Source: an uncultured Ilumatobacter sp. (GTDB lineage Bacteria; Actinomycetota; Acidimicrobiia; Acidimicrobiales; Ilumatobacteraceae). Taken from it: 64,000 bases of DNA. Under the pieces are notes generated by a model. It worked only from the letters and a program-made list of their open reading frames with translations, made no database searches and was not told where the DNA came from. The stretch is taken from contig CALKNK010000001.1 in the NCBI GenBank assembly GCA_938091165.1, positions 1-64,000 of the forward strand. Direction: 5' to 3'. The position numbers were made by a program, and so were the translations under genes. Below are positions 42,195-51,374 of the stretch, one piece after another (positions within the stretch are counted from its first letter, which is position 1; each line of letters begins with the position of its first letter).

Positions 42195-44672
42195 ATGAGT
42201 GACGAGGAACTGTTCGGTGACCTTCCCCACCCGGCGGAGGTGCCGTCCGCCGGATCAGCCCAGCCCGGACCAACTGGGTCTCTCGGAGCGGAGAGCGCAA
42301 CAGTCCCGCAGAGGCTGTCACCGTTCGCTCAAGGTCTCAATCCCGATCAGCTTGATGCCGTGGTCCACCAAAGTGGGCCCTTGCTTGTGGTCGCCGGCGC
42401 CGGGTCGGGCAAGACGCGGGTGCTCACGCATCGCATTGCACACCTCATCCACATCGGTGTGCATCCGTCCAAAATCCTGGCGATCACGTTCACCAACAAA
42501 GCTGCCGCTGAAATGCGCGAACGAGTCGCCACGCTGGTCGGGCCGGTCGTCAAGACGATGTGGATATCTACGTTCCACTCGGCATGCGTTCGTATCCTGC
42601 GTGCGAATTCCGAGGCGCTCGGCTACCCCCGACAGTTTTCGATCTACGACTCCGCTGACACTAATCGCCTTACCGGATACATCATCCGCGATCAGGGGCT
42701 CGACTCGAAGCGCTTCACTCCACGCGGTGTGCACGGCATCATCAGTAACTGGAAAAATGAGCTTGTATCTCCGGCCGAGGCAGCAGACGGCGCTGGGAAC
42801 ATCTTCGACCGCAAGCACGCAGAGGTCTACGCCGAGTATCAGGCAAGACTTCTCAAGGCTGGTGCCATGGATTTTGATGATCTTTTGACCAAGACCGTCG
42901 AGCTGTTCACGAACTTCGGCGACATTCTCGAGCATTACCGCGAACGTTTCGTCCACATCCTCGTCGACGAATATCAGGACACTAATAACGCCCAGAACCA
43001 GATGGTGCTGATGCTTGCCGGTGGCCATAACAACGTCTGCGTTGTCGGTGACACCGACCAGTCGGTCTATCGATTCCGTGGTGCTGATTTTCGCAACATC
43101 CTGCAGTTCGAGGAGGCGTTTCCTGACGTCACCACAGTGGTACTTGACCAGAATTATCGCAGCACGCAGACGATCCTCGATGCAGCGAATTCGGTCATTG
43201 AGAACAACACTGAGCGCCGGCCAAAGTCGCTGTGGACCGATAGTGGTAACGGCGAACGAATCCAGCGATATCACGCTGAAGACGAAGGTGACGAGGCCAA
43301 TTGGGTGGCTGGCACGGCGAAACAGTTGCAACTTGATGCTGACGCGAATTTCCGCGACATCGCCGTGCTGTACCGCACCAACGCACAGAGCCGGGTCATC
43401 GAAGAAGCGTTCATGCGTCAAGGGATCCCGTACAAGGTGGTGGGAGGCACTCGGTTCTATGACCGGCGTGAAGTAAAAGACGCTATGGCCTATTTGCGTG
43501 CGGTCGTCAACCCCGCTGACGAGGTCAGTCTGAAGCGGATTCTGAACGTTCCGAAGCGAGGTATCGGCGATACCAGCTTGGCCAAACTCGACGCGTATGC
43601 CGCCGCTGAGGGCATCGGGTTTGCCAACGCTCTACGGCGATGCGAAGAAGCAGGTGTGAGCGGCCCAGCGCTCCGTGGTATCGGTAAGTTTGTGGAACTG
43701 ATCGACGGTATGACCGGCATGGTTGACGACGATCAGTACGGCCCGGCGGACATTCTCCAGTTGGCTCTCGATGGGTCGGGCTACTTTGCTGAGCTCGAAG
43801 CCGAAGATTCTGTCGAAGCACACACCCGCCTTGAAAACATGGGGGAATTGATCGGGTCCGCCCGCGAGTTCACCGTGATTTCTGAGTTTATGGAGCAAGT
43901 AGCGCTCGTTGCCGACACTGACGACTTGCCAGAGGGTGAGGTCGAAGACATGGCGATTCTCATGACGTTGCACTCGGCGAAGGGCCTTGAGTTTCCTGTC
44001 GTGTTTCTTGCCGGCGTCGAAGAGGGCATCTTCCCGCACATCCGTTCGCTTACCGAACCAATCGAAATGGAAGAGGAGCGTCGCCTCGCGTATGTCGGCA
44101 TTACGCGTGCAATGAATCGCCTGTACATGAGCCATGCGTGGAGCCGGCAGTTGTTTGGGTCCACGCAGTACAACCCGCCCTCGCGGTTCTTCGACGAGAT
44201 CCCTGAGGGGTTGATCGAGGCGAGCGGCAACGTAAGTGGCCGCTCCAGATATGGGCGTCAGAATTTTCGGTCAAGCTACGGTGGCGGCTCCAGCAGCGGT
44301 CGGCCTGATCGCGAAGAGTCCAGGAGCGAGTCGTCTGATATGCCGCCGCCGTACCTGCGTGCGGTGGACGATGAGATGCCAGGGCGCGACATCAATGCTG
44401 ATGTACAAGAGGCCAAGCAGGCCCAAGACGCACATCGTGATCGGGTCGTCGAAGCGGCGATGCAGTTTGCAAAAAAGCATGCCCCTGAGCCGTCGAACAG
44501 TCACGAACTTGGGCTTCACATCGGCGACGGTGTCGAGCATCCCAGCTTTGGTGCAGGGGTGATCATCGACATCTCCGGTGAGGGCGAAAAGGCTGAGGCC
44601 ACTATCAACTTCACTGGAACGGGCACCAAGCACCTCTCGCTGGCCTGGGCGCCGCTCAAGAAGATCGGGTGA
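42195..44672 (+). CDS. pcrA: UvrD/PcrA-type ATP-dependent DNA helicase
   Basis: This 825-residue SF1A helicase acts in replication-fork clearance and nucleotide-excision repair. Motifs in order: Q motif LNPDQLDAV, Walker A AGAGSGKTR (GKT 72-74), motif Ia ITFTNKAAAEM, Walker B ILVDEYQDTN, motif III VVGDTDQSVYRFRGAD, motif IV NYRS, motif V MTLHSAKGLEFPVVFLAG and motif VI RLAYVGITRAMNRLY. A disordered Ser/Gly/Arg linker and a C-terminal Tudor-like domain (GDGVEHPSFGAGVIIDISG), which binds RNA polymerase in PcrA, end the protein. An unusual acidic, Pro/Ser-rich N-terminal extension of about 45 residues precedes the helicase core. Confidence 0.97.
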   Translation: MSDEELFGDLPHPAEVPSAGSAQPGPTGSLGAESATVPQRLSPFAQGLNPDQLDAVVHQSGPLLVVAGAGSGKTRVLTHRIAHLIHIGVHPSKILAITFTNKAAAEMRERVATLVGPVVKTMWISTFHSACVRILRANSEALGYPRQFSIYDSADTNRLTGYIIRDQGLDSKRFTPRGVHGIISNWKNELVSPAEAADGAGNIFDRKHAEVYAEYQARLLKAGAMDFDDLLTKTVELFTNFGDILEHYRERFVHILVDEYQDTNNAQNQMVLMLAGGHNNVCVVGDTDQSVYRFRGADFRNILQFEEAFPDVTTVVLDQNYRSTQTILDAANSVIENNTERRPKSLWTDSGNGERIQRYHAEDEGDEANWVAGTAKQLQLDADANFRDIAVLYRTNAQSRVIEEAFMRQGIPYKVVGGTRFYDRREVKDAMAYLRAVVNPADEVSLKRILNVPKRGIGDTSLAKLDAYAAAEGIGFANALRRCEEAGVSGPALRGIGKFVELIDGMTGMVDDDQYGPADILQLALDGSGYFAELEAEDSVEAHTRLENMGELIGSAREFTVISEFMEQVALVADTDDLPEGEVEDMAILMTLHSAKGLEFPVVFLAGVEEGIFPHIRSLTEPIEMEEERRLAYVGITRAMNRLYMSHAWSRQLFGSTQYNPPSRFFDEIPEGLIEASGNVSGRSRYGRQNFRSSYGGGSSSGRPDREESRSESSDMPPPYLRAVDDEMPGRDINADVQEAKQAQDAHRDRVVEAAMQFAKKHAPEPSNSHELGLHIGDGVEHPSFGAGVIIDISGEGEKAEATINFTGTGTKHLSLAWAPLKKIG

Positions 44673-44696
44673 ATGATCTCGTCAAGAAGATCGGGT
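44656..44696 (+). repeat. 15-bp perfect direct repeat at the pcrA stop
   Basis: TCAAGAAGATCGGGT occurs at 44656-44670, spanning the last codons of pcrA, and again at 44682-44696, 11 bases later. The second copy lies just after the pcrA stop codon. It looks like a short tandem duplication that lengthened the spacer before the next gene; the in-frame GTG at 44669 upstream of the flavodoxin gene would translate the second copy. Confidence 0.8.
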
Positions 44697-44728
44697 CAGA
44701 CGGTGCCGTATCTGGCAGAATTACAGAT

Positions 44729-45157
44729 GTGAAGGCAGCAATTTTGGTTGAGAGCTTGTCCGGCAATACGTGGAAGGCGGCCGAAAACGTTGCCGAGTTA
44801 CTGCAGCAAGAGCGGTGGACCATCACGGGTCTGTCTAAGGTTAAGCATCCCGACCACCAGTCAATTCACGAAGCGAACCTTGTCCTCGTTGGGACCTGGG
44901 TGCACGGAGCGTTCCTGTTCGGCCAGGCGCCATGGGCCGCCAACGGCATAGCGAACCTTCCCGCAATGCGCGGTAAGAAAGCTGCTGCGTTCTGCACGTT
45001 TGCTCTCGACCCTGGTCGCAGCCTGGACAAGCTTACGAACGTTCTCGGCGAAACCGGCGCCTACGTCATCGGCGGGCTAGCGATGAGTCGGAGCAAACTC
45101 GACCAGCACAGCGAAGAGTTCGCTGACCGTCTCCTCGGCGCGACCGCGGAAGCCTGA
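44729..45157 (+). CDS. Flavodoxin-like protein
   Basis: This protein of about 142 residues has the FMN phosphate loop AILVESLSGNTWKAAE at the N-terminus, followed by LVLVGTWVHGAFLFG and the aromatic-ring region APWAANGIANLPAMRGKKAAAFCTFA. It ends with the helix HSEEFADRLLGAT. I take GTG 44729 as the start, because the frame upstream is made of the duplicated pcrA end. A GTG at 44669 overlapping the pcrA stop is the alternative. It probably works as a small FMN redox carrier, though its partner is unknown. Confidence 0.82.
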   Translation: MKAAILVESLSGNTWKAAENVAELLQQERWTITGLSKVKHPDHQSIHEANLVLVGTWVHGAFLFGQAPWAANGIANLPAMRGKKAAAFCTFALDPGRSLDKLTNVLGETGAYVIGGLAMSRSKLDQHSEEFADRLLGATAEA

Positions 45158-45171
45158 TCCTGGGTTGGCGT

Positions 45172-45705
45172 TCAGAGCGCCGCATTGCTGGTAACACCGC
45201 TGAGATCGATCGATAGTAATCGTTTGTTTTCGACGACGGGATTTACGCCTCGAGGAGGAGGTGACAGTTCGCTCACATCGATGGTGTTGCCATCGCAATC
45301 GGTAAACCGGCGCGTCCCCTTACCGTCGCTGTCACGTACCTGCTCGACAACACAGCTTCCGTCGCCGCCAGCCGGGTAGGCGTAGTACACGACCCAGCCG
45401 ACTGCGGGGTCATCGCCAGTGTGATCAAGCACGATGGTGCGCTCCCCGTCGGTGGTGCCAAGGCCCGGGAAAAGAATGGGTCCCTTGTCGACGATCTCGT
45501 CGGCAACGTTGGTCACGCTGCCGACACGCAAGATCGACGGGGCAAGCCGATCAGACGTTGCCGTGTCACCGCGCGAGATAAACGCAGCGAATCCCCACAG
45601 CATCAGCCCGATCAGGCCAAGAACCGCAAGCCCGCCCAAGTTAGGGAGAATCGCACGCGTCCACGGCGATCGAATCTTGACTGGCTTGTCGTTCACCTTC
45701 GCCAC
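45172..45705 (-). CDS. Single-span membrane protein, conserved hypothetical
   Basis: This protein of about 177 residues starts at GTG 45705, with a short basic cytosolic segment (KVNDKPVKIRSPWTRA), one membrane span (LGGLAVLGLIGLMLWGFAAFI) and an extracytoplasmic domain of about 130 residues. The outer domain holds two cysteines about 18 residues apart, in GSCVVEQVRD and RFTDCDGNTID, which may form a disulfide. I do not recognise the family. It converges with the flavodoxin gene 14 bases away. Confidence 0.7.
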   Translation of the reverse strand: MAKVNDKPVKIRSPWTRAILPNLGGLAVLGLIGLMLWGFAAFISRGDTATSDRLAPSILRVGSVTNVADEIVDKGPILFPGLGTTDGERTIVLDHTGDDPAVGWVVYYAYPAGGDGSCVVEQVRDSDGKGTRRFTDCDGNTIDVSELSPPPRGVNPVVENKRLLSIDLSGVTSNAAL

Positions 45706-45845
45706 CGTCCCAGTCTGCCGCCCCCAGACCGTTTCGCGTCGGCGGGGAAACGGACTGGGCCTGGTCCAAGTCCACCTGCGCAGGGTCAGAGCTGTCTCGG
45801 GTCGGTTAGTGGAACACGGCACACGGGGCATAAGGTTCGGAACTT

Positions 45846-46250
45846 GTGAAGCGCCCGTACCGCATCGTTGTTGCCAAGCCCGGCCTGGACGGCCATGATC
45901 GTGGCGCCAAGACCATCACACGCGCCCTCCGGGACCACGGCTTCGAAGTCATCTACACCGGTCTGCACCAGACGCCCGAACAGATCGCAGAAACCGTGTT
46001 GCAAGAAGATGCAGACGGCGTCGGCCTCTCGCTTCTCTCCGGCGCACATCTCACGCTCTTTCCGCGCGTGATGGAAGAGCTTCGCAATCGTGACTTGGGC
46101 GACGTGCTCGTATTCGGAGGCGGAGTCATCCCCGATGCCGACGCACGTGCGCTGCAAGAGCAGGGCGTCGCACAAATTTTTGGTCCCGGATCGTCACTAA
46201 AAGCAATTGGCGAGTGGCTCGAAACGGCCTTAGATGAGACCGAAATCTGA
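45846..46250 (+). CDS. B12-binding small subunit of a methylmalonyl-CoA-type mutase
   Basis: This 134-residue protein is a free-standing cobalamin-binding domain. It has the base-off motif GLDGHDRGAKT (Asp-x-His-x-x-Gly) whose His ligates cobalt, then GLSLLSGAHLTLFPRV and VLVFGGGVIPDADARAL. It is close in sequence to the C-terminal domain of methylmalonyl-CoA mutase and to separate small subunits of such mutases. The partner subunit is not in the window. sucC and sucD follow in the same direction after 55 bases, fitting a route from propionyl-CoA via methylmalonyl-CoA to succinyl-CoA. It starts at GTG. Confidence 0.92.
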   Translation: MKRPYRIVVAKPGLDGHDRGAKTITRALRDHGFEVIYTGLHQTPEQIAETVLQEDADGVGLSLLSGAHLTLFPRVMEELRNRDLGDVLVFGGGVIPDADARALQEQGVAQIFGPGSSLKAIGEWLETALDETEI

Positions 46251-46305
46251 TACGAACACCGCATTCGCCACCCAACCGCACACATGAAAGAGAGGGGACC
46301 CCACC

Positions 46306-47451
46306 GTGGATCTCTTTGAATATCAGGGCAAGCAATACTTCGCCCGCTATGACATTCCGGTCAGCCCTGGAGGCCCTGCAGACACCGTCGATGAGGCGGT
46401 GAAGGAAGCCGCGTCCGCTGGTTACCCTGTTGTCGTCAAGGCACAGGTGCAAGTCGGAGGCCGCGGTAAGGCCGGTGGCATCAAGTTGGCCGACAACGAA
46501 ACTGAAGTGCGAGAGCACGCCGGCAATATCTTAGGCATGGACATTAAGGGCCATGTTGTGCGTCGCCTTTGGGTCGAGGCTGCATCTGATATTGACGAGG
46601 AGTACTACGTATCTTTCACCCTTGACCGCAGCGAAAAGAAGCACCTCATGATGCTGTCACGCGAAGGGGGCGTCGAAATTGAGGTCGTGGCAGAAGAGAA
46701 CCCTGATGCGATCGTCAAGCTCCACATCGACCCCGTTGACGGCCTGTCCGAGGCCATCGCCCGTCAGGCTTGCATCAATGCCAAGCTCCCCGACCGGGCG
46801 ATAAACGGCGCGACCGACATCCTCGTCAAGCTGTATCGATGCTACGACGAGGGTGATTGCGACCTCGCCGAAATCAACCCGTTGATTCTCAAGCCGACCG
46901 GTGAAGTGCACGCCCTTGATGCCAAGGTCACTCTCGACGGCAACGCTGAGTTCCGTCACCCCGAGTGGGACGCTTTCCGCGGTCTCACTGAGATGGACGA
47001 CCGCGAGAAGATGGCAGCTGAAAGGGACCTGCAATACATCGGTCTTGACGGCACGGTTGGCATCATCGCAAACGGCGCCGGGCTTGCAATGTCGACGCTC
47101 GACGTCGTCAATCAAGTTGGCGGTTCAGCCGCGAACTTTCTCGACATCGGCGGCGGCGCCAATGCCGACGTCATGGCGGGCGCACTAGAAGTCATCAACT
47201 TCGACGAGAACGTCAAGTCGATCTTCATCAACATCTTCGGCGGTATCACCCGAGGTGAAGAAGTTGCCAAAGGCATTGTCGAGGCAATGGGTCGCGTTGA
47301 CCTCAAAGCTCCGATTGTGATCCGCCTCGATGGCACCAACGCTGAGGAGGGTCGCCAGATTCTCGTCGATGCAGGCATTCCGGAAGACAAGCTCCGCTCG
47401 GAGCCGACCATGCTCGAAGCTGCTCGTGCAGCTGTCGCGCTCGCAAGCTGA
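46306..47451 (+). CDS. sucC: Succinyl-CoA synthetase beta subunit
   Basis: This 381-residue ATP-grasp subunit of the TCA-cycle enzyme starts MDLFEYQGKQYFARYDIPV from a GTG, with AGAGAGG about ten bases upstream. ATP-grasp segments VVVKAQVQVGGRGKAGGIK, EYYVSFTLDRS and EINPLILK are present, as is the CoA-ligase part FLDIGGGANADVM with IFGGITRGEEVAKGI. It forms a heterotetramer with SucD and makes ATP or GTP from succinyl-CoA. sucD begins nine bases after its stop. Confidence 0.98.
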   Translation: MDLFEYQGKQYFARYDIPVSPGGPADTVDEAVKEAASAGYPVVVKAQVQVGGRGKAGGIKLADNETEVREHAGNILGMDIKGHVVRRLWVEAASDIDEEYYVSFTLDRSEKKHLMMLSREGGVEIEVVAEENPDAIVKLHIDPVDGLSEAIARQACINAKLPDRAINGATDILVKLYRCYDEGDCDLAEINPLILKPTGEVHALDAKVTLDGNAEFRHPEWDAFRGLTEMDDREKMAAERDLQYIGLDGTVGIIANGAGLAMSTLDVVNQVGGSAANFLDIGGGANADVMAGALEVINFDENVKSIFINIFGGITRGEEVAKGIVEAMGRVDLKAPIVIRLDGTNAEEGRQILVDAGIPEDKLRSEPTMLEAARAAVALAS

Positions 47452-47460
47452 GGTATTGAC

Positions 47461-48357
47461 ATGGCAATTTTTGTTGACGAAAACACAAAAGTCCTTGTGC
47501 AAGGACTCACGGGCGGACAAGGCAAATACCACGGCCTCCGCAATCGTGATTATGGCACCCAGGTTGTCGGGGGTGTCACGCCCGGCAAAGGCGGCCAGGA
47601 CGTCGAGGGTATTCCGATCTTCAATTCGGTCGCCGAAGCCGTTGCGGTAACCGGTGCAAACGCGTCGTTCGCGGCCGTCCCGCCGAAATTCGCTTCTGGC
47701 GCAATCATGGAGGCGGCCGAAGCAGGAATTGGATTCGTCGTTTGTATCACCGAGGGCATTCCCGCCCAAGATGAGGCCAAGGTTTTCAACCGCCTGGTTC
47801 GTGACTTCCCCGGAACCCGTCTACTTGGCCCGAACTGCCCCGGCATCATTAGCCCTGGCAAATGCAACATCGGCATCACCGCTGGTGAGATTGCTCAAAA
47901 CCCGACCGGTAGTGGCCCTAACGTTGGCATCGTGAGCCGCTCGGGCACGCTCACCTACCAGGCATTGTACGAGCTCAAGCAGCGTGGCATCGGCGTGTCG
48001 ACCTGCGTGGGTATCGGTGGCGACCCGGTGCCCGGCACCAACTTCATTGACTGTCTCTCAGAGTTTCAGAACGACCCCGAGACGCATGCAATCATGATGC
48101 TCGGTGAGATTGGCGGCTCGGCTGAAGAAGAAGCAGCCGATTATATTTCGGCCAACGTCACCAAGCCGATGAGCGCATACATAGCGGGAGTAACCGCTCC
48201 GGCCGGCAAGAAAATGGGCCATGCCGGCGCCATTGTCTCTGGGAACAAGGGGACCGCTCAGGGCAAGATGGCTGCGCTCGCCACTGCTGGCGTGAGGGTC
48301 GGTCTCAATCCGACTGAAGCCGGTGAACTCATGGCGGAGATTGTCGCCACCTTCTAG
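47461..48357 (+). CDS. sucD: Succinyl-CoA synthetase alpha subunit
   Basis: This 298-residue subunit binds CoA (the N-terminal segment VQGLTGGQGKYHGL) and carries the phosphohistidine in GHAGAIVSGNKGTAQGK. LLGPNCPGIISPGKC and VGIVSRSGTLTYQ are standard. It is coupled to sucC and ends before a convergent gene, with a possible weak hairpin terminator between them. Confidence 0.98.
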   Translation: MAIFVDENTKVLVQGLTGGQGKYHGLRNRDYGTQVVGGVTPGKGGQDVEGIPIFNSVAEAVAVTGANASFAAVPPKFASGAIMEAAEAGIGFVVCITEGIPAQDEAKVFNRLVRDFPGTRLLGPNCPGIISPGKCNIGITAGEIAQNPTGSGPNVGIVSRSGTLTYQALYELKQRGIGVSTCVGIGGDPVPGTNFIDCLSEFQNDPETHAIMMLGEIGGSAEEEAADYISANVTKPMSAYIAGVTAPAGKKMGHAGAIVSGNKGTAQGKMAALATAGVRVGLNPTEAGELMAEIVATF

Positions 48358-48383
48358 TTTCCGGCGAAGGTATGTGGAAGTAA

Positions 48384-48424
48384 CGCACACTGTGCGCAAT
48401 GACCACATGCCTTCGGCATTTTTC
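48384..48424 (+). terminator. Possible terminator after sucD
   Basis: Two small inverted repeats, CGCAC-ACT-GTGCG and ATGCC-TTC-GGCAT, follow the sucD stop, and the second is followed by a run of Ts. The stems are only five base pairs each. Position between convergent genes supports a terminator role. Confidence 0.4.
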
Positions 48425-48432
48425 GGATCAGG

Positions 48433-48990
48433 TCACGGCGCCGGCGGATGCGGGGGTGTGTCGTCAGCTGGGGGCGGCGGGGGAGGATTGGCATCGCTGC
48501 TGCTCCCGCTGAAGCTCTCCTTGATTTTGTTGATGTCGGTGAGATCTGACAGTTCGCCACCCGACGCCCGGAAGTTGAGAAAGGCTCCCGCGGCGGCGAC
48601 GAGGCCGGAGATCACCGAGACGATCATGCCGAACCCTCGCCCGACGTTGCCGCCCGCAGCCTCGATGATGTCTTTGCCCTCGATTGGATTGAAAATGAAG
48701 CGGAACAACAACAGAAGAGCCGCGAGTGCAGTTGCGGCGAGAAGGATAAGAGGCCACGGTAGGCCCCTTTTGTCCATCGTCTCGGAGGCGAGCAGGAACG
48801 TAATGATTGCGCTGGCGATGAACAGAAGCCAGGGAATCGTCCCGGTAAAAAAGAAGTCAAATGCGTTGCCACCGGAGTCAGAAAAGCCGAGAACGGACAC
48901 AGTGGTCCAATTGAAAAGTCCGAATACGGCGACGCCCCCACCGCCTCCAATGACCAGCCAGTCAGAGCTCTTGAAGTCACTGAAGTTCAC
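48433..48990 (-). CDS. Four-span membrane protein with proline-rich tail
   Basis: This 185-residue protein starts at GTG 48990, which has an excellent ribosome site (GAGGAG six bases upstream). Four hydrophobic segments are clear: a glycine-rich first span (WLVIGGGGGVAVFGLFNW), IPWLLFIASAIITFLLAS, PLILLAATALAALLLLFRFI and GMIVSVISGLVAAAGAFLNF. The cytosolic C-terminus ends in a Pro-rich stretch (six prolines in a row, then TPPHPPAP). I do not know the family; similar small membrane proteins are common in actinobacteria. Confidence 0.82.
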   Translation of the reverse strand: MNFSDFKSSDWLVIGGGGGVAVFGLFNWTTVSVLGFSDSGGNAFDFFFTGTIPWLLFIASAIITFLLASETMDKRGLPWPLILLAATALAALLLLFRFIFNPIEGKDIIEAAGGNVGRGFGMIVSVISGLVAAAGAFLNFRASGGELSDLTDINKIKESFSGSSSDANPPPPPPADDTPPHPPAP

Positions 48991-49127
48991 GTCGTTCTCC
49001 TCTCGTGGCCCTGATTTGTTCAGGGTCAACCTGATGCTCAATGACCGTAGCCTTTTAAATCGGAGCAGATCTGAGTATTCCAACCAGTGTTGCGGAACGG
49101 CGAACTCCTCAGGCCTACGATCATGCC

Positions 49128-50696
49128 GTGCCTACCGCTCTGATCTCCGTGTACGACAAGACCGGTGTCGTCGAATTCGCTCAGTCGCTTAGCCAACTTG
49201 GGTGGTCGCTGATCTCCAGCGGGGGAACTGCTCGGGCCATTGCTGACGCCGGAATTCCAGTCACTGACGTTGCTGATGTCACCGGTGTTCCCGCAATTTT
49301 GGGTCACCGTGTTGTCACGTTGCACCCGAAGATCCACGGCGGCATTCTGGCGGACCCAACCAATGCCGAGCATGTTGCTGACATGGATGAGTACGGCATC
49401 AAGCCATTCGATCTCGTCGTCGGCAACCTTTATCCATTCGGGCAGAGCCCTAACGACTTTGAGCACGGTTCTGGCGAAGCTGTTGAGATGATCGATATCG
49501 GTGGCCCAGCAATGGTCCGCGCAGCAGCAAAAAACCATGCACACGTTGCAGTCGTCGTCGACCCCAAGAACTATCGCCCCGTCATTGACGAACTTCGCTC
49601 AGAGGGCGTCTTGAGTGAGGCCACCCGGCGTCGGCTCGCCCGTGCAGCGTTTGCGCACACTGCTGCGTACGACGCATCGATCGTCACCTGGTTCGACGAC
49701 ACCGATCCCGATCTTGCTAACGAGTCCCTCACGGTTGAAGAGGTTGACACCGCTGGAGCGCTGCCGGCCTCAATCCATTTGGCACTGTCGAACGCGCAGT
49801 CGTTACGTTATGGAGAGAATCCTCATCAGGAGGGTGCTCGTTATCGCCAAGCCGGTGCGACCAGCTGGTGGGATTCAATGACGCAATACGGCGGCAAGGC
49901 GTTGAGCTACCTCAACCTGTACGACACCGAGGCCGCATGGCGACTCGTTCATCGGTTCGACGACCCGGCCTGTGTCGTGGTGAAACATGCAAATCCATGT
50001 GGTGTGGCGATCGCCAATGACATCGCCACAGCGTACGTACGAGCCCATGCCTGCGACCCGATCAGCGCTTTTGGTGGCATCGTCGCTGTCAACCGCACGG
50101 TCACCAACGAGATGGCTGTCGCGCTTGGTGACGTGTTCACTGAAGTTGTGGTCGCTCCAGGTTTCGACACCGACGCCCTAGTCACGCTTTCGGCGAAGAA
50201 GAACCTCCGGGTTATCGCTGCCAATGCGCCTTCTCCGTTGCCGTTCGATGTCCGCCCCATTGACGGCGGCCTGCTCGTGCAGCAGCCTGACCCGGTCGAC
50301 ATGCGGTCTGACGCGTGGCGTGTGGTCACATCAGTGCAGCCGACCGAGGGGCAGTGGGCAGATATGGAGTTCGCCTGGATTGTGTGCGCTTCGGTCGCCA
50401 GCAACGCAATCGTCTACACGAAGGACCAGCAGGCTTTCGGGATTGGTGCCGGACAGCAGAATCGTCTCGACTCTGCACGAATTGCCGCGCGGCGAGCCGA
50501 AGGGCGCGCATCGGGTGGCGCGTGCGCGAGTGATGCCTTCTTTCCTTTTCGTGACGGACTTGATGCAACGGCTGAAGCCGGTGTGTCGTGCATCATCCAA
50601 CCTGGTGGATCGATGCGTGACGACGAGGTCATCGCTGCTGCTGATGAGCGTGGCCTCGCCATGGTCTTCACCGGTCAGCGCCACTTCCGCCATTGA
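49128..50696 (+). CDS. purH: Bifunctional AICAR formyltransferase/IMP cyclohydrolase
   Basis: This 522-residue enzyme does the last two steps of IMP synthesis. The N-terminal MGS-like cyclohydrolase domain contains SVYDKTGVVEFA, SSGGTARAIADAG, RVVTLHPKIHGGIL and VVGNLYPF. The formyltransferase domain has SLRYGENPHQEG, VVVKHANPCGVAIAND (catalytic Lys-His), ISAFGGIVAVNR and GGSMRDDEVIAAADE, ending FTGQRHFRH. It starts at GTG 49128. purN is not adjacent. Confidence 0.98.
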   Translation: MPTALISVYDKTGVVEFAQSLSQLGWSLISSGGTARAIADAGIPVTDVADVTGVPAILGHRVVTLHPKIHGGILADPTNAEHVADMDEYGIKPFDLVVGNLYPFGQSPNDFEHGSGEAVEMIDIGGPAMVRAAAKNHAHVAVVVDPKNYRPVIDELRSEGVLSEATRRRLARAAFAHTAAYDASIVTWFDDTDPDLANESLTVEEVDTAGALPASIHLALSNAQSLRYGENPHQEGARYRQAGATSWWDSMTQYGGKALSYLNLYDTEAAWRLVHRFDDPACVVVKHANPCGVAIANDIATAYVRAHACDPISAFGGIVAVNRTVTNEMAVALGDVFTEVVVAPGFDTDALVTLSAKKNLRVIAANAPSPLPFDVRPIDGGLLVQQPDPVDMRSDAWRVVTSVQPTEGQWADMEFAWIVCASVASNAIVYTKDQQAFGIGAGQQNRLDSARIAARRAEGRASGGACASDAFFPFRDGLDATAEAGVSCIIQPGGSMRDDEVIAAADERGLAMVFTGQRHFRH

Positions 50697-50918
50697 TCTC
50701 GTAATCAACGTTAAGGGGCAAGAGTTTTAGTGCCATCCCCTGCGCTCTTTCAGTGCGACCCTAAAAGTTCTCAAAGAATCTCGAATTTTTAACTGCGGTA
50801 GCGGCTCGGACCGGCACAGTCCGCGATGTGATCAGTCACTCGGAACAACCTCTCAATCGACCAAATCTGGGTCAACTGAAACCCGAATGAGAAACTGATC
50901 CGGACTACCCTGCCCTGG

Positions 50919-51326
50919 ATGGATAAGATTCTGAACCTAAAGTTCTGGTACTGGCTTGGCACAATCGCAACTGCGGTTGGCGGAGGACTCGTTATGGGAT
51001 TCTTCGCCGAAACCAGTGCCGGAGCGGCCTGGGGAAAACCGGCACCGGAAATCGCCATCACTTACGAGCGTTTGAATGGATACAAGATTCTGGGGATTGC
51101 CGGAATCATGATCGCGATTGGCCTCATCGCAAAGGGGCGAGATTTCGCAAAGCTCGCCGCATCTGTTGGCGGCGTCATGCTGCTCGTATTCGTCGGCCAC
51201 GCCTTTTATGGCGACGCACGGGGTTACGTCTCATCATGGGCCGAATATCTTCCCCAACTGATCATCTCCCTACTGATCTTGGTCAGCGCCACCCGGGAAT
51301 TACGGCAGCAACCCTCCGATAAGTGA
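50919..51326 (+). CDS. Small polytopic membrane protein, unknown function
   Basis: This 135-residue protein has about four hydrophobic segments: WLGTIATAVGGGLVMGFFAE, ILGIAGIMIAIGLIAKG, AASVGGVMLLVFVGHAFYG and LPQLIISLLILVSATREL. The charged loops are short. I do not recognise the family. It is followed by the first copy of the dispersed repeat. Confidence 0.65.
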   Translation: MDKILNLKFWYWLGTIATAVGGGLVMGFFAETSAGAAWGKPAPEIAITYERLNGYKILGIAGIMIAIGLIAKGRDFAKLAASVGGVMLLVFVGHAFYGDARGYVSSWAEYLPQLIISLLILVSATRELRQQPSDK

Positions 51327-51374
51327 CGCCCCAGCGTCACCGAACCCGGAAGTAGGTCGAGCGATATGGGATGG

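Noticed and set aside
41925..42230. Small membrane protein gene on the minus strand
   Set aside because: The hydrophobic stretch overlaps the pcrA start, has no ribosome site and matches no family I know. At best a degraded gene.
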